IMG/VR virus record: IMGVR_UViG_3300047470_000125
Location: 1-38,798 of that record
Direction: 5' to 3' (one strand)
Origin: a virus
DNA: 38,798 nt
Of the stretch, positions 1 to 6,240 are shown in pieces. How positions within the stretch are numbered: position 1 is the stretch's first letter; every line of letters starts with the position of its first letter. The position numbers and the translations under genes are program-made. The notes under the pieces were generated by a model that saw only the letters and a list, made by a program, of their open reading frames with translations, was not told where the DNA came from and searched no databases.

Positions 1-87
1 GGGCCGAGAACAACGCTCAACTATGACGGCACTTTTGATACCACGTGCGCTCATTGCGGTGGAAACGGATGCTTTGCTTGTCTTAAA
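1..87. repeat. 87-bp terminal direct repeat (left copy)
   Basis: Bases 1-87 are identical to the last 87 bases of the window (38712-38798). A reading frame passes through the repeat and continues correctly on both sides. This is the signature of a circular or circularly permuted molecule whose linear contig ends overlap by an assembly word length. A true 87-bp physical terminal repeat is possible but less likely, because it would lie inside a coding sequence. Confidence 0.95.
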
Positions 88-408
88 AGCGCAGCCCCTA
101 CGCCTGAGCGTGCGGACGCCGACACAGTGGGGGCGAGTGACGAACGAATCGAAGAACTGATTGAGCAATCGGGCGGATTTTGGGTTGATGACGAGTTTCG
201 TATCAACTGCCGCGACTTGACGCAACTCATCAGGGACGCGAGTCAGGAGCGTGCGGACGCCGGGAAGGATTCGGCGCTGACGGATGAGCAGATTCGAGCG
301 GTTGCCGATCAGCACCTGCATTGGGGGAAGGTCACATACGTAAATGCCAATCTGAATTCCATAGTGGCATTCGCCCGCGCAATCCTAGCCGCTAAGGAGA
401 AGAAATAA
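1..408 (+). CDS. Repeat-rich accessory phage protein (3' part of gene crossing the circular join)
   Basis: The frame is open from base 1 and is the continuation of the gene starting at 37761; together they encode 452 residues. This part carries a short zinc-knuckle-like cluster near its start (CAHCGGNGCFAC), then linkers built on ERADA, and an alpha-helical C-terminus ending in ILAAKEKK. The stop abuts the next start (TAAATG). The linker DNA recurs in the next gene: bases 247-270 equal 586-609, and 377-392 equal 707-722, so the two genes share modules. I do not recognise a function. Its place in the rightward operon before xis/int suggests an accessory early protein. The frame is certain; the role is unknown. 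Confidence 0.85.
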   Translation, partial: GPRTTLNYDGTFDTTCAHCGGNGCFACLKSAAPTPERADADTVGASDERIEELIEQSGGFWVDDEFRINCRDLTQLIRDASQERADAGKDSALTDEQIRAVADQHLHWGKVTYVNANLNSIVAFARAILAAKEKK

Positions 409-903
409 ATGAGCCTCAACCTAGACGCAATTCTTGAATTGCTGAAGCAGCACGTAAGCCCCGCCGCGCGGCGTGTCCCACCGGGCTGGGAAATCATCGC
501 CCGCGAGGCTCACAGACAAGGCGTTATCGACGGGCGAGCGATCCAGATGGAAAGCACGAGCCAGTATGACGCAGCAGGCGCGAGTGAGCGTGCGGACGCC
601 GGGAAGGATGCGGCGCTTTACGAAGCAGCGCGCTTGCTCGCGAGCCGCCTGCCGACCGGCTTGGCACTGGCGAGCTACTTTGCGGCTGAAGAACTGAACG
701 CTCTCCGCGCAATCCTAGCCGCGAACAAGGAGCCGCCTGAGCGTGCCGAGCCGCGTGCGCTGCCTGACTGGCGGATCGCAGATGGCTGGCATAACACGTT
801 CAGCACGAGCAACCCTTACTGCCCGTGCGACCTGAAGAGTTTCACGAAGGCCGTTCGATGGGCAGAGCACGCCATCGAGCAGGCAGTGAAGGAGCGCAAA
901 TGA
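409..903 (+). CDS. Hypothetical phage protein sharing linker modules with its upstream neighbour
   Basis: This encodes 164 residues. AAGGAG stands nine bases before the ATG, and the stop overlaps the next start as ATGA. The N-terminal ~40 residues are helical (LDAILELLKQHV), the middle holds the ASERADAGKDAAL linker also found in the preceding protein, and ILAANKE near residue 105 repeats that protein's C-terminal end. The C-terminal ~50 residues, rich in W, H and C, look like a small separate domain. No enzyme motif is visible. The shared DNA blocks suggest the two genes diversify by recombination between repeats. Confidence 0.75.
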   Translation: MSLNLDAILELLKQHVSPAARRVPPGWEIIAREAHRQGVIDGRAIQMESTSQYDAAGASERADAGKDAALYEAARLLASRLPTGLALASYFAAEELNALRAILAANKEPPERAEPRALPDWRIADGWHNTFSTSNPYCPCDLKSFTKAVRWAEHAIEQAVKERK

Positions 904-1076
904 GTAGCCAATGCAAGCCGGGTGGATGCTCGGCGATCGGATGCGAAGGTGGGTTCTACTGCTTCAATGCGGACGGCACGCCGAAGCCCGATCCGACGCC
1001 AGAGCAGCAAGAACAGCTACGCGCTGCGCTTGCGCACTACTGCAAGCCTGAGAAGGCAGTGAAGGAGCCGAAATGA
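900..1076 (+). CDS. Small cysteine-containing phage protein
   Basis: This encodes 58 residues from the ATG that overlaps the preceding TGA (ATGA); a longer upstream frame exists but lies within the previous gene. The N-terminal third contains four cysteines (QCKPGGCSAIGCEGGFYC), which could hold a metal or form a compact knuckle. The rest is proline-rich and then helical, ending in AVKEPK, similar to the VKERK end of the preceding protein. It ends in another ATGA overlap. The tight coupling supports translation. Function is unknown. Confidence 0.6.
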   Translation: MSSQCKPGGCSAIGCEGGFYCFNADGTPKPDPTPEQQEQLRAALAHYCKPEKAVKEPK

Positions 1077-1243
1077 ACGACGAACTCCTACGTGCAGTAG
1101 AGAACCTGATCCAGGCAGCAGATGCCTACCTGGTGGGATACGAAGAACCGGCTGTCGTGCCTTTCAACACTCGCCGGGGAAGTTTTGGCGCGTTGCGCGA
1201 GGCATATGCGCGGGCGGTAGAGCAGAGAGAAAAGGAGAAATGA
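1073..1243 (+). CDS. Small hypothetical phage protein upstream of xis
   Basis: This encodes 56 residues, starting at the ATGA overlap with the previous gene and ending just inside the xis start region. The sequence is mostly helical: MNDELLRAVENLIQAADAYL, then a Pro/Arg-containing middle, then an ALREAYARAVEQ helix. The opening resembles small phage proteins with a heptad-like N-terminus, but I recognise no family. Support comes from the unbroken chain of overlapping starts and stops and from normal composition. AAAGGAG at its 3' end serves as the ribosome binding site of the next gene. Confidence 0.6.
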   Translation: MNDELLRAVENLIQAADAYLVGYEEPAVVPFNTRRGSFGALREAYARAVEQREKEK

Positions 1244-1455
1244 TGGCGAAGCTAGTCACTCTCGACCAGTGGGCCGAAGCCTTGTTCGGCAGCTCGAAGC
1301 CGCACCGCAACACGCTGCTCAACTGGCGGAAAAACGGGCGAATCGTCCCGCAGCCGATAAAATGCGGCACGAAATATTTCGTCGAGCCACACGCCGTCTA
1401 TTACGATGACGCTGGCGAGATGCAACGGAGACTGGGGAATGGCCGCACGGCGTAG
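1243..1455 (+). CDS. xis: Excisionase (lambda Xis-like)
   Basis: This encodes 70 residues resembling the lambda Xis family: an N-terminal winged-helix segment (VTLDQWAEALFG, TLLNWRKNGRI) followed by a P-PIKCGTKYF wing-like stretch and an acidic/basic tail. In this family the protein bends attachment-site DNA and directs integrase towards excision. Two in-frame ATGs sit at 1240 and 1243; GGAG at 1234-1237 is better spaced for the second. The 3' end overlaps the integrase start, the usual xis-int arrangement. Family resemblance plus position make the call firm, although no search was run. Confidence 0.85.
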   Translation: MAKLVTLDQWAEALFGSSKPHRNTLLNWRKNGRIVPQPIKCGTKYFVEPHAVYYDDAGEMQRRLGNGRTA

Positions 1456-2554
1456 GGAAGCGAAGCGCCGGCACTGGCCGGCCAATCTGTATCAGAACAG
1501 CGCAGGCTATTTTTATTGGCGCAATCCCGACACGAAGAAGGATTACGGCATCGGTCGAGATCAGGCGAAGGCATTCGGGGAAGCGCGGGCCGCCAATGCC
1601 GAGTTGGAAAGCAGCCGAGGTTATCGATCGGTCGTCCAGCGAATGACCGCTCCCGACGAAAAAACGCTGCTGGAATGGTCGACCGAATACCAGAAGATTT
1701 ACGAGGAAACTCGTAATCCGACGCCGAGCACCATGCAGACGGTACGGGCTGGCCTTCGTGTTGTGTTGAAAGCACCGTTCGCTGATAAGCATCTTCGGAA
1801 GATACAAACGCGCGAGATAGCCGAGTTTCTGGACGGGATCGATAAGCCGAATATGGCGAAACTCGCCCGGAAGACGCTTTCCGACATGATGCGCGTGGCT
1901 GAAACGAAAGGGATTATCGATTCTGGAAAGAATCCAGTATCAGTCACCAGAACGCCAGAAATTACGGTCGAGCGATCCAGACTCATGCTTCCCGAGTTCA
2001 AATTGATCTACGCGAAGGCCTTGGAAATGGAGCCGTGGGTCGCGCGCAGTTTCGAATTAGCCCTGTTGACGGGCCAGCGTCGGGAAGACGTTGCCAATAT
2101 GCTTTTCTCTGACGCGAAAGACGGCTTTCTATTCGTCGCTCAGCAGAAGACGAAAATGAAGCTTCGGATTCCGATGGCGGTGCGCATGGATGCGATCGGG
2201 CTGTCTCTGGAAGACGTAATCAAGCGCTGCCGGGATAAGGTCGTGTCGAAATCGATGATTCACCATGCGCGGGTCGTCGGGAATCAGAAGCCGGGTTATC
2301 CGGTCGACCCTGATTCGCTCACGCGTGGCTTTCGTCTGGCGAGAACAGCGGCCGACGTGAAGTGGGAAGAAGGAAAGACGCCGGCATCGTTTCATGAGCT
2401 GCGCAGCCTGGCGGCCCGGCTTTACGCTGAGCAATACAGCCCCGAGTTCGCTCAGGCGATCCTTGGACATAAGTCGGCCAGCATGACCGAAATGTACCGG
2501 GATGTGCGAGGAGCGGAGTGGGTCGAAGTGAAACTAGGAGCTAACGGTGGGTAG
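1439..2554 (+). CDS. int: Site-specific tyrosine recombinase, lambda-type integrase
   Basis: This encodes 371 residues, close to lambda Int in length and domain order. Residues ~10-57 form the arm-type DNA-binding domain (NSAGYFYWRNP, GIGRDQAKA), ~75-165 the core-binding domain, and ~175-371 the catalytic domain. The catalytic set is complete: R214 in LTGQRRED, K237 in QQKTKMK, H319 and R322 in FHELRS, H344 in LGHKS, and nucleophile Y353 in EMYRD. The ATG at 1439 is chosen over 1406 because CGGAG precedes it and the protein then begins like lambda Int. It overlaps xis by 17 bases and the GIY-YIG gene by 8. It should integrate and, with Xis, excise the phage. Confidence 0.95.
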   Translation: MAARRREAKRRHWPANLYQNSAGYFYWRNPDTKKDYGIGRDQAKAFGEARAANAELESSRGYRSVVQRMTAPDEKTLLEWSTEYQKIYEETRNPTPSTMQTVRAGLRVVLKAPFADKHLRKIQTREIAEFLDGIDKPNMAKLARKTLSDMMRVAETKGIIDSGKNPVSVTRTPEITVERSRLMLPEFKLIYAKALEMEPWVARSFELALLTGQRREDVANMLFSDAKDGFLFVAQQKTKMKLRIPMAVRMDAIGLSLEDVIKRCRDKVVSKSMIHHARVVGNQKPGYPVDPDSLTRGFRLARTAADVKWEEGKTPASFHELRSLAARLYAEQYSPEFAQAILGHKSASMTEMYRDVRGAEWVEVKLGANGG

Positions 2555-3125
2555 ACCAAGAAAAAGCGGACTTCCTCCGCGCCTCAATAAGAACGGTGCT
2601 GGATATTTCTACTTCAACTACCCCGCCAAAATGGGCGGATCGATCAAGACGGTCGGTCTTGGGAGAGATCAAGAAAAAGCGATTGCTATCGCAAATGAAT
2701 TGAATGCGACGTTAGGCGAGATCGGAAAAGAGAAACTGGAAAAGCGCACACAAGCAGAATTGCTCAGAGCCAAGACGGGGTTTTCTCTAGATCCCTCCGG
2801 CCTGCTTGACCTTTCATTCTTACGATCAAAATCAGAGATTTACGATCGCGTGGCCGGAGTCTACTTCCTTCTTTCAGACGGGGAAGTTGTGTATGTCGGG
2901 CAGTCTGTGGACTGCAATGCCAGACTCAGTGCGCACTTTCGGGAAGGCACGAAAGCATTTGATTCGAGCTACATACTGAGGTCCGACCCTCGCGATCTCA
3001 TTGAATTGGAGGCACTGTACATTCAGAAATTCAGGCCCAAGTTCAACCTTGATCTTCCCGATCCAAAACGCAAGACAGCATGGGGGCTGACACAGCATAT
3101 CTCAGCGATAGAGGTGAAATTCTAA
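2547..3125 (+). CDS. Integrase arm-binding domain fused to a GIY-YIG nuclease domain
   Basis: This encodes 192 residues from GTG with GGAG ten bases upstream, overlapping the int stop by 8 bases. Residues ~8-54 (NKNGAGYFYFNYP, VGLGRDQEKA) match the integrase's own arm-type DNA-binding domain, but no recombinase core follows. Residues ~101-170 carry a GIY-YIG fold: GVYFL at 104, VVYVGQS at 115-120, R126 and H130 in the following helix, a glutamate in LIELEALYIQKF, and FNLD near 167. GIY-YIG enzymes nick or cut DNA. The inferred role is to bring a nuclease to arm-type sites, probably at attP or att sites of related phages. Both domains are clear; the biological role is a guess. Confidence 0.85.
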   Translation: MGRPRKSGLPPRLNKNGAGYFYFNYPAKMGGSIKTVGLGRDQEKAIAIANELNATLGEIGKEKLEKRTQAELLRAKTGFSLDPSGLLDLSFLRSKSEIYDRVAGVYFLLSDGEVVYVGQSVDCNARLSAHFREGTKAFDSSYILRSDPRDLIELEALYIQKFRPKFNLDLPDPKRKTAWGLTQHISAIEVKF

Positions 3126-3369
3126 ACGAATAGTGGGCGATGATAGACGGTTCTAGATTCCATAAGGGTTATAGACCGCTTTCCATTGCCTCCCGCGTAA
3201 AACCCCGCAAACCTCGTTTTTCCTAATTCATTCAACGCGTTACGTGATTTTCTCGGCATCCCGGAGATGCACGCGAATGCACAGTCGCGCACGTTTCAAA
3301 TCAAGTACTTACAGCGCCGTAATAGACGGCACTTTGCAAAACATGAGATAGAATCTCGCGGAGAGAAAA
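3126..3369. other. Intergenic region, candidate attP
   Basis: This 244-base gap follows int and the GIY-YIG gene and precedes a small rightward cassette, the usual place for attP in lambda-type phages. It contains ATAGACGG at 3143-3150 and 3322-3329, with the variant ATAGACCG at 3171-3178, all in direct orientation; these could be arm-type integrase sites. It also holds the inverted repeats GCCGT-N5-ACGGC (3316-3330) and GAGAT-AGA-ATCTC (3345-3357), the latter spanning a TAGAAT -10-like element before the downstream gene. The core crossover sequence cannot be identified without the host attB. No gene is seen here. Confidence 0.45.
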
Positions 3370-3385
3370 ATGACTGGACAAAATT

Positions 3386-3586
3386 TTGATAACAAACATA
3401 CGAAACTGGCTGAAAGCGTGGTTCGCTCAGCCGGAAAAATTCACCGGTTCTGCACTGGTGGCCTATCGGATTGGGTACGACGCGGATTGGAGCGACACGA
3501 ATCCGTATTGGCCGGATTCAAGACTGTATCGAGCCTGGCAGGCTGGACGGAAGGAACGCGAGAGCTACGAAAACTATGTCTGGTGA
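3386..3586 (+). CDS. Small RMF-like protein (start uncertain)
   Basis: This encodes about 66 residues. The C-terminal half (AYRIGYDADW, NPYWPDSRLYRAWQAG) resembles the ribosome modulation factor pattern of GY, PY and a W-x-x-G helix, which suggests an RNA- or ribosome-binding small protein. The start is unclear. TTG 3386 lacks a good ribosome binding site; CTG 3374 is ten bases after GGAG; and the well-placed ATG 3370 is in another frame, which one base of slippage in the AAAATTTT run at 3380-3387 would bring into this frame. Its stop overlaps the next gene's GTG (GTGA). Its position beside the probable attP fits a lysogenic conversion gene. Confidence 0.55.
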   Translation: MITNIRNWLKAWFAQPEKFTGSALVAYRIGYDADWSDTNPYWPDSRLYRAWQAGRKERESYENYVW

Positions 3587-4263
3587 TTGCATGCTGCGCG
3601 ATGGCTGCGTGCGGAGGGGGCGGGGGCGGATCAGAGCCGCAGCCGACCGTTAAGCAGCCGGTCGTCGTCAAGATCGCCGCGGAAGGCGATAGCACAATGT
3701 ATGGGTGGACGCAGACCGGGCCGAACACTTATATTCGATCGCCGTCGAATCAACCCGCAGTGATCGCGTCGGATCTCGGAATCACGGTCGAAAATAATGG
3801 AGTAGGCGGTACTACGGTGACGATGAGTCTCGACGGCCCGACCGTGTACCCTGCTCCGTTTTCAGAGCGCATCAAGACGATGGACGCTCAGATCGTCATC
3901 GCTAACTACGCAATCAACGATGCGCGACTGAGCACGCCAGAGCAATACCGGGACGGTCTGAATAAGTGGATTACCATCGTCCGAGCCGCAGGGAAGATTC
4001 CGGTTCTCGAAGAACCTAACCCGGTATGGTACGGGTTGATCCCCGAAGATATGCTTGCTGGATTGGACCAATACGTCGGGATCATGCGCGAAGTCGGGAA
4101 AGCGCAAGGCGTCTTGGTGATCGCGCAATACGACTATGTGAAATCGCTCGACTGGAAAACGATGCTCCCTGACACAATCCACCCTAACGATTCGCTTTAC
4201 AAGATCATGGGTGATCGGGCGGCCGACCAGATTAAGGGGTTGGTGGCATCGCTCCAGCAATAA
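3583..4263 (+). CDS. SGNH/GDSL-family hydrolase, predicted lipoprotein
   Basis: This encodes 226 residues from the GTG that overlaps the previous stop. The frame stays open back to ATG 3370 (297 residues), where a GGAG is well placed, so the start is uncertain; an in-frame R-E-L-R-K stretch just upstream would give a better signal-peptide n-region. A cysteine lipobox region (ACCAMAAC) and a glycine run follow. SGNH blocks: GDS with S37, NNGVGG with G75, AIND with N112, and DTIH with D197 and H200. These enzymes are esterases or acetyl-hydrolases, often acting on cell-wall or surface polysaccharide. It is probably an envelope-anchored conversion or exclusion factor. It ends tail-to-tail with Rz, overlapping it by 32 bases. 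Confidence 0.8.
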   Translation: MIACCAMAACGGGGGGSEPQPTVKQPVVVKIAAEGDSTMYGWTQTGPNTYIRSPSNQPAVIASDLGITVENNGVGGTTVTMSLDGPTVYPAPFSERIKTMDAQIVIANYAINDARLSTPEQYRDGLNKWITIVRAAGKIPVLEEPNPVWYGLIPEDMLAGLDQYVGIMREVGKAQGVLVIAQYDYVKSLDWKTMLPDTIHPNDSLYKIMGDRAADQIKGLVASLQQ

Positions 4264-4765
4264 ATCCCTGCTCCTGCATTGCTCGCACATACGCCTGCAA
4301 TGCGGTGAACTTGTCGATTTCTGCCTGATCGTCGGCTGCTACTTTGAAAACGCTGCTTGCAACCGCTCCGTCGAGGTAGCCGTAGGCGGAGCCACCATCA
4401 GAGCTGCCGGAGGCGCCGGCGCTTTCACTTGCGGCGGCGGGAGCACAACTGGCGATCCGGACGCGCACGCGGTCAGTGCCAGCAGACAGGCGAGCACGGT
4501 AATCAAGGGAGTCTTTCGCATGGTTCGCAACCTCATCGTCGAATTGCTTCTGTATCGTGGCTACATCGCTCTGCGCCGCCTGCTGCCTGGAAAGCGCATC
4601 CGCAAGCGCTTTCGCTGAAGCTGCGTTGATTTTAGCGAGGTCGGATTGATGCGCGGCCTGCTCTTTTGCCAGTTGCTCGGCGCCGATCGTATGCGCAGCG
4701 CCGAAGCCGAGAGCGGCGCCGATAACTGCTGCAGCAATGCCGGTCAGAAGTAGTGGGTTCATCAT
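4232..4765 (-). CDS. Rz: Rz-like inner-membrane spanin (i-spanin)
   Basis: This encodes 177 residues. A single N-terminal transmembrane segment (LLLTGIAAAVIGAALGF) is followed by a long Ala/Gln/Lys-rich periplasmic coiled coil (~30-90) and a Gly/Ser/Ala-rich C-terminal part. This is the i-spanin layout; with Rz1 it spans the periplasm and fuses the membranes at lysis. ATG 4765 overlaps the endolysin stop as ATGA, with AGAGG upstream; ATG 4762 is equally possible. Rz1 is nested in another frame. The 3' end overlaps the convergent SGNH gene. At 177 residues it is slightly longer than many Rz proteins. Confidence 0.85.
   Translation of the reverse strand: MMNPLLLTGIAAAVIGAALGFGAAHTIGAEQLAKEQAAHQSDLAKINAASAKALADALSRQQAAQSDVATIQKQFDDEVANHAKDSLDYRARLSAGTDRVRVRIASCAPAAASESAGASGSSDGGSAYGYLDGAVASSVFKVAADDQAEIDKFTALQAYVRAMQEQGFIAGAMPPTP
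4339..4521 (-). CDS. Rz1: Rz1-like outer-membrane lipoprotein spanin (o-spanin), nested in Rz
   Basis: This encodes 60 residues wholly inside Rz in a different frame. It has a lipoprotein signal (MRKTPLITVLACLLALTAC) with lipobox LTAC. The mature part is short and proline-rich (PPPQVKAPAPPAA), typical of o-spanins, which pair with Rz across the periplasm. The start at 4521 is preferred over 4536 because it gives a standard signal peptide and GAGG lies upstream. Nested Rz/Rz1 pairs are well known in tailed phages. Confidence 0.85.
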   Translation of the reverse strand: MRKTPLITVLACLLALTACASGSPVVLPPPQVKAPAPPAALMVAPPTATSTERLQAAFSK

Positions 4766-5271
4766 TCGCCTCTGCACGCTGCTCGTTCAAGTTGTCGACG
4801 CTTCCAGATCCCGGAGCACTTATTCGCAGCAATGGCGCAATCCTTCCCGCGCACAAAGCGCCAGCGTGCGAATTGCTCGCATGCTTCAGGGAATCGTTTC
4901 TGGATATACATCGTCCGGAGCGTGGAACCTTTGTAGTTCGCAAGTCCCGTGTTGTATGCGAGATCGATCACGGCAACCTTCTGGCCGTCTGTCAGGCTGT
5001 CAAATCCCGGCGTCGAGTCGCGGACGGCTTGAGCGTAGCCCGCCAGGCTATCCGCCAGCATCTCTTTGCATTCGGACAAAGAGTAGTCGCGCATCTCGAC
5101 GTTGGTTTCGCCAAAGCAGACGGTTTGCAGATTTCCGGCGAGTCGGTCATCGTATGGACGAAGCGATACGCCTTCCTGCGACGACGTTACGGAAACCAGA
5201 ACCGCGGCGGCCGTCGTTCCGATAAGCGCAGCTAGTGACTTCTTACCTGGCCTATTCTGTAGCGCTGGCAT
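4762..5271 (-). CDS. SAR-type endolysin (GH24 muramidase)
   Basis: This encodes 169 residues. Residues ~12-30 (SLAALIGTTAAAVLVSV) are a weakly hydrophobic Ala/Gly-rich segment, the mark of a signal-anchor-release endolysin exported without a cleaved signal. The GH24 catalytic pattern follows: E33 in SSQEG, D41/D42 in PYDD, T50 in LQTVCFGET. Later motifs (GQKVAVIDLAYNTG, FARWRFVRGK) also match phage lysozymes of this family. It cuts the glycan strand of peptidoglycan after release from the membrane. It overlaps the holin gene by 20 bases and Rz by 4. Confidence 0.9.
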   Translation of the reverse strand: MPALQNRPGKKSLAALIGTTAAAVLVSVTSSQEGVSLRPYDDRLAGNLQTVCFGETNVEMRDYSLSECKEMLADSLAGYAQAVRDSTPGFDSLTDGQKVAVIDLAYNTGLANYKGSTLRTMYIQKRFPEACEQFARWRFVRGKDCAIAANKCSGIWKRRQLERAACRGE

Positions 5272-5470
5272 CAGTTCCGCCGATCACTTCAGGTTGAGCC
5301 AGATACGAGCCGATAAGCCCGAGTCCACCGATAAGGCCATTGACAACCAGAACCGCCCACATGGGGGGATTCTGTACGACGCCCCACACTACTTGTAGAA
5401 ACGTACTTGCCGCCAAAGCAATCACCGAATATCGTTTATAGGTAGTTCGCCAGTTCGGGGAAAGTGTCAC
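5252..5470 (-). CDS. Holin-like small membrane protein
   Basis: This encodes 72 residues from a GTG that overlaps the preceding stop (GTGA). A basic N-terminus (RTTYKRYS) precedes two hydrophobic helices: VIALAASTFLQVVWGVV, and, after a short PP turn, WAVLVVNGLIGGLGLIGSYL. Small size, two membrane helices, and position immediately before a SAR endolysin and spanins support a holin or pinholin. In SAR systems pinholins depolarise the membrane to release the endolysin. It could instead pair with the upstream membrane protein as holin/antiholin. Confidence 0.75.
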   Translation of the reverse strand: MTLSPNWRTTYKRYSVIALAASTFLQVVWGVVQNPPMWAVLVVNGLIGGLGLIGSYLAQPEVIGGTDASATE

Positions 5471-5796
5471 GTGTTCACCTTGGTTTTGAAGAAATACCAA
5501 ATGGCCGTAGCCAACCCGACAATGAGCGCCCATAACCCCTTTTGTGCGAGGTCTACGCGGAGTTCTTCATAGAACCGGGCCTTAGCCTCATGCCGAGCAA
5601 TCATCGCCTCATGCGCCTTGCGATGCGCGTTCCAGTCACCGCCTGGAAATGCGTTGTGTAAGTCGTCCACTCTGCGTATAACCTCGTCAACTTTGCGATC
5701 CGTCACAAGTTGTTGTGTGACGTTCTCGGAGTGCCGCTGGTCCATGTCGGCGGATAGGGCGTGAATCGCCGCTGCTATTTCTTCGTGTAATGGCAT
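5467..5796 (-). CDS. Membrane-anchored protein at the head of the lysis cassette
   Basis: This encodes 109 residues from the ATG at 5796; the open frame extends upstream, but that part is low-complexity and overlaps a terminator. The protein has an acidic/helical cytoplasmic N-terminal domain with likely coiled coil (HEEIAAAIHALSADMDQ, RKAHEAMIARHEAKARF) and one C-terminal transmembrane segment (KGLWALIVGLATAIWYFF). This layout is common for phage proteins coded just before a holin, sometimes labelled antiholin or second holin subunit. It probably modulates lysis timing. The family name is not certain. Confidence 0.65.
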   Translation of the reverse strand: MPLHEEIAAAIHALSADMDQRHSENVTQQLVTDRKVDEVIRRVDDLHNAFPGGDWNAHRKAHEAMIARHEAKARFYEELRVDLAQKGLWALIVGLATAIWYFFKTKVNT

Positions 5797-5807
5797 TCCT
5801 AGCCCCG

Positions 5808-5833
5808 AAAAAAAAGGCCGCTCTTTGGCAGCC
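5808..5833 (-). terminator. Intrinsic terminator between tail-fibre genes and lysis cassette
   Basis: Read on the minus strand, GGCTGC, loop CAAAGA and GCGGCC form a six-pair stem (one G-U) followed directly by eight U. It sits after the tail-fibre chaperone gene and before the lysis cassette, so lysis genes need read-through, antitermination, or a promoter I did not find. Confidence 0.7.
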
Positions 5834-5854
5834 TCTGTGTGGTCGGAACTCCTT

Positions 5855-6238
5855 TTAAGTCCCGGTTGGAATAGCCGGCCAGATGATCGGCTTCTGCGTG
5901 AAATCGAGTTGAGAGAGGGCGAGTTTGTACGCGGCCCAGTCCCTGAACTTCTGCACGTCAGCTGCGGTGAGCAACTGAGCGATATAGGCGTCCGCCATTC
6001 CAACCGTCGCGCCTTGAGCTTCCGACATCAGCAGAGTCCGCTTTTGTTCTAGTTCGGAGATGGATTGCACTGTCGGATCGTGCGCTTCGTACACAGCCTG
6101 AACGGCTGCGATCTGTTCTGGATTCATGTCATCTGAAAAGGTAAATTGACCGTCTGCCGACCATGCGAACGGAAGGCCGGCCAATTTTGCCACAACGAGT
6201 TCATCATAAAACGATGGGCCAATCGGTTTGTTTTCCAT
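5855..6238 (-). CDS. Tail fibre assembly protein (chaperone)
   Basis: This encodes 127 residues. The C-terminal part (AYKLALSQLDFTQKPIIWPAIPT) is the W-x-x-Y/L...WP-x-x-P ending of caudoviral tail fibre assembly proteins; the N-terminal part has FTFSDDMNPEQIAAV. These chaperones help fold or attach the tail fibre and are coded directly after it, as here. GGGG five bases before the ATG is a ribosome binding site and overlaps the tail-fibre stop region. A terminator follows. Confidence 0.8.
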   Translation of the reverse strand: MENKPIGPSFYDELVVAKLAGLPFAWSADGQFTFSDDMNPEQIAAVQAVYEAHDPTVQSISELEQKRTLLMSEAQGATVGMADAYIAQLLTAADVQKFRDWAAYKLALSQLDFTQKPIIWPAIPTGT

Positions 6239-6240
6239 GC

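Noticed and set aside
1319-1807. Minus-strand frame opposite xis/int
   Set aside because: Antisense to well-supported integrase sequence; Arg/Ser/Pro-rich with no motif.
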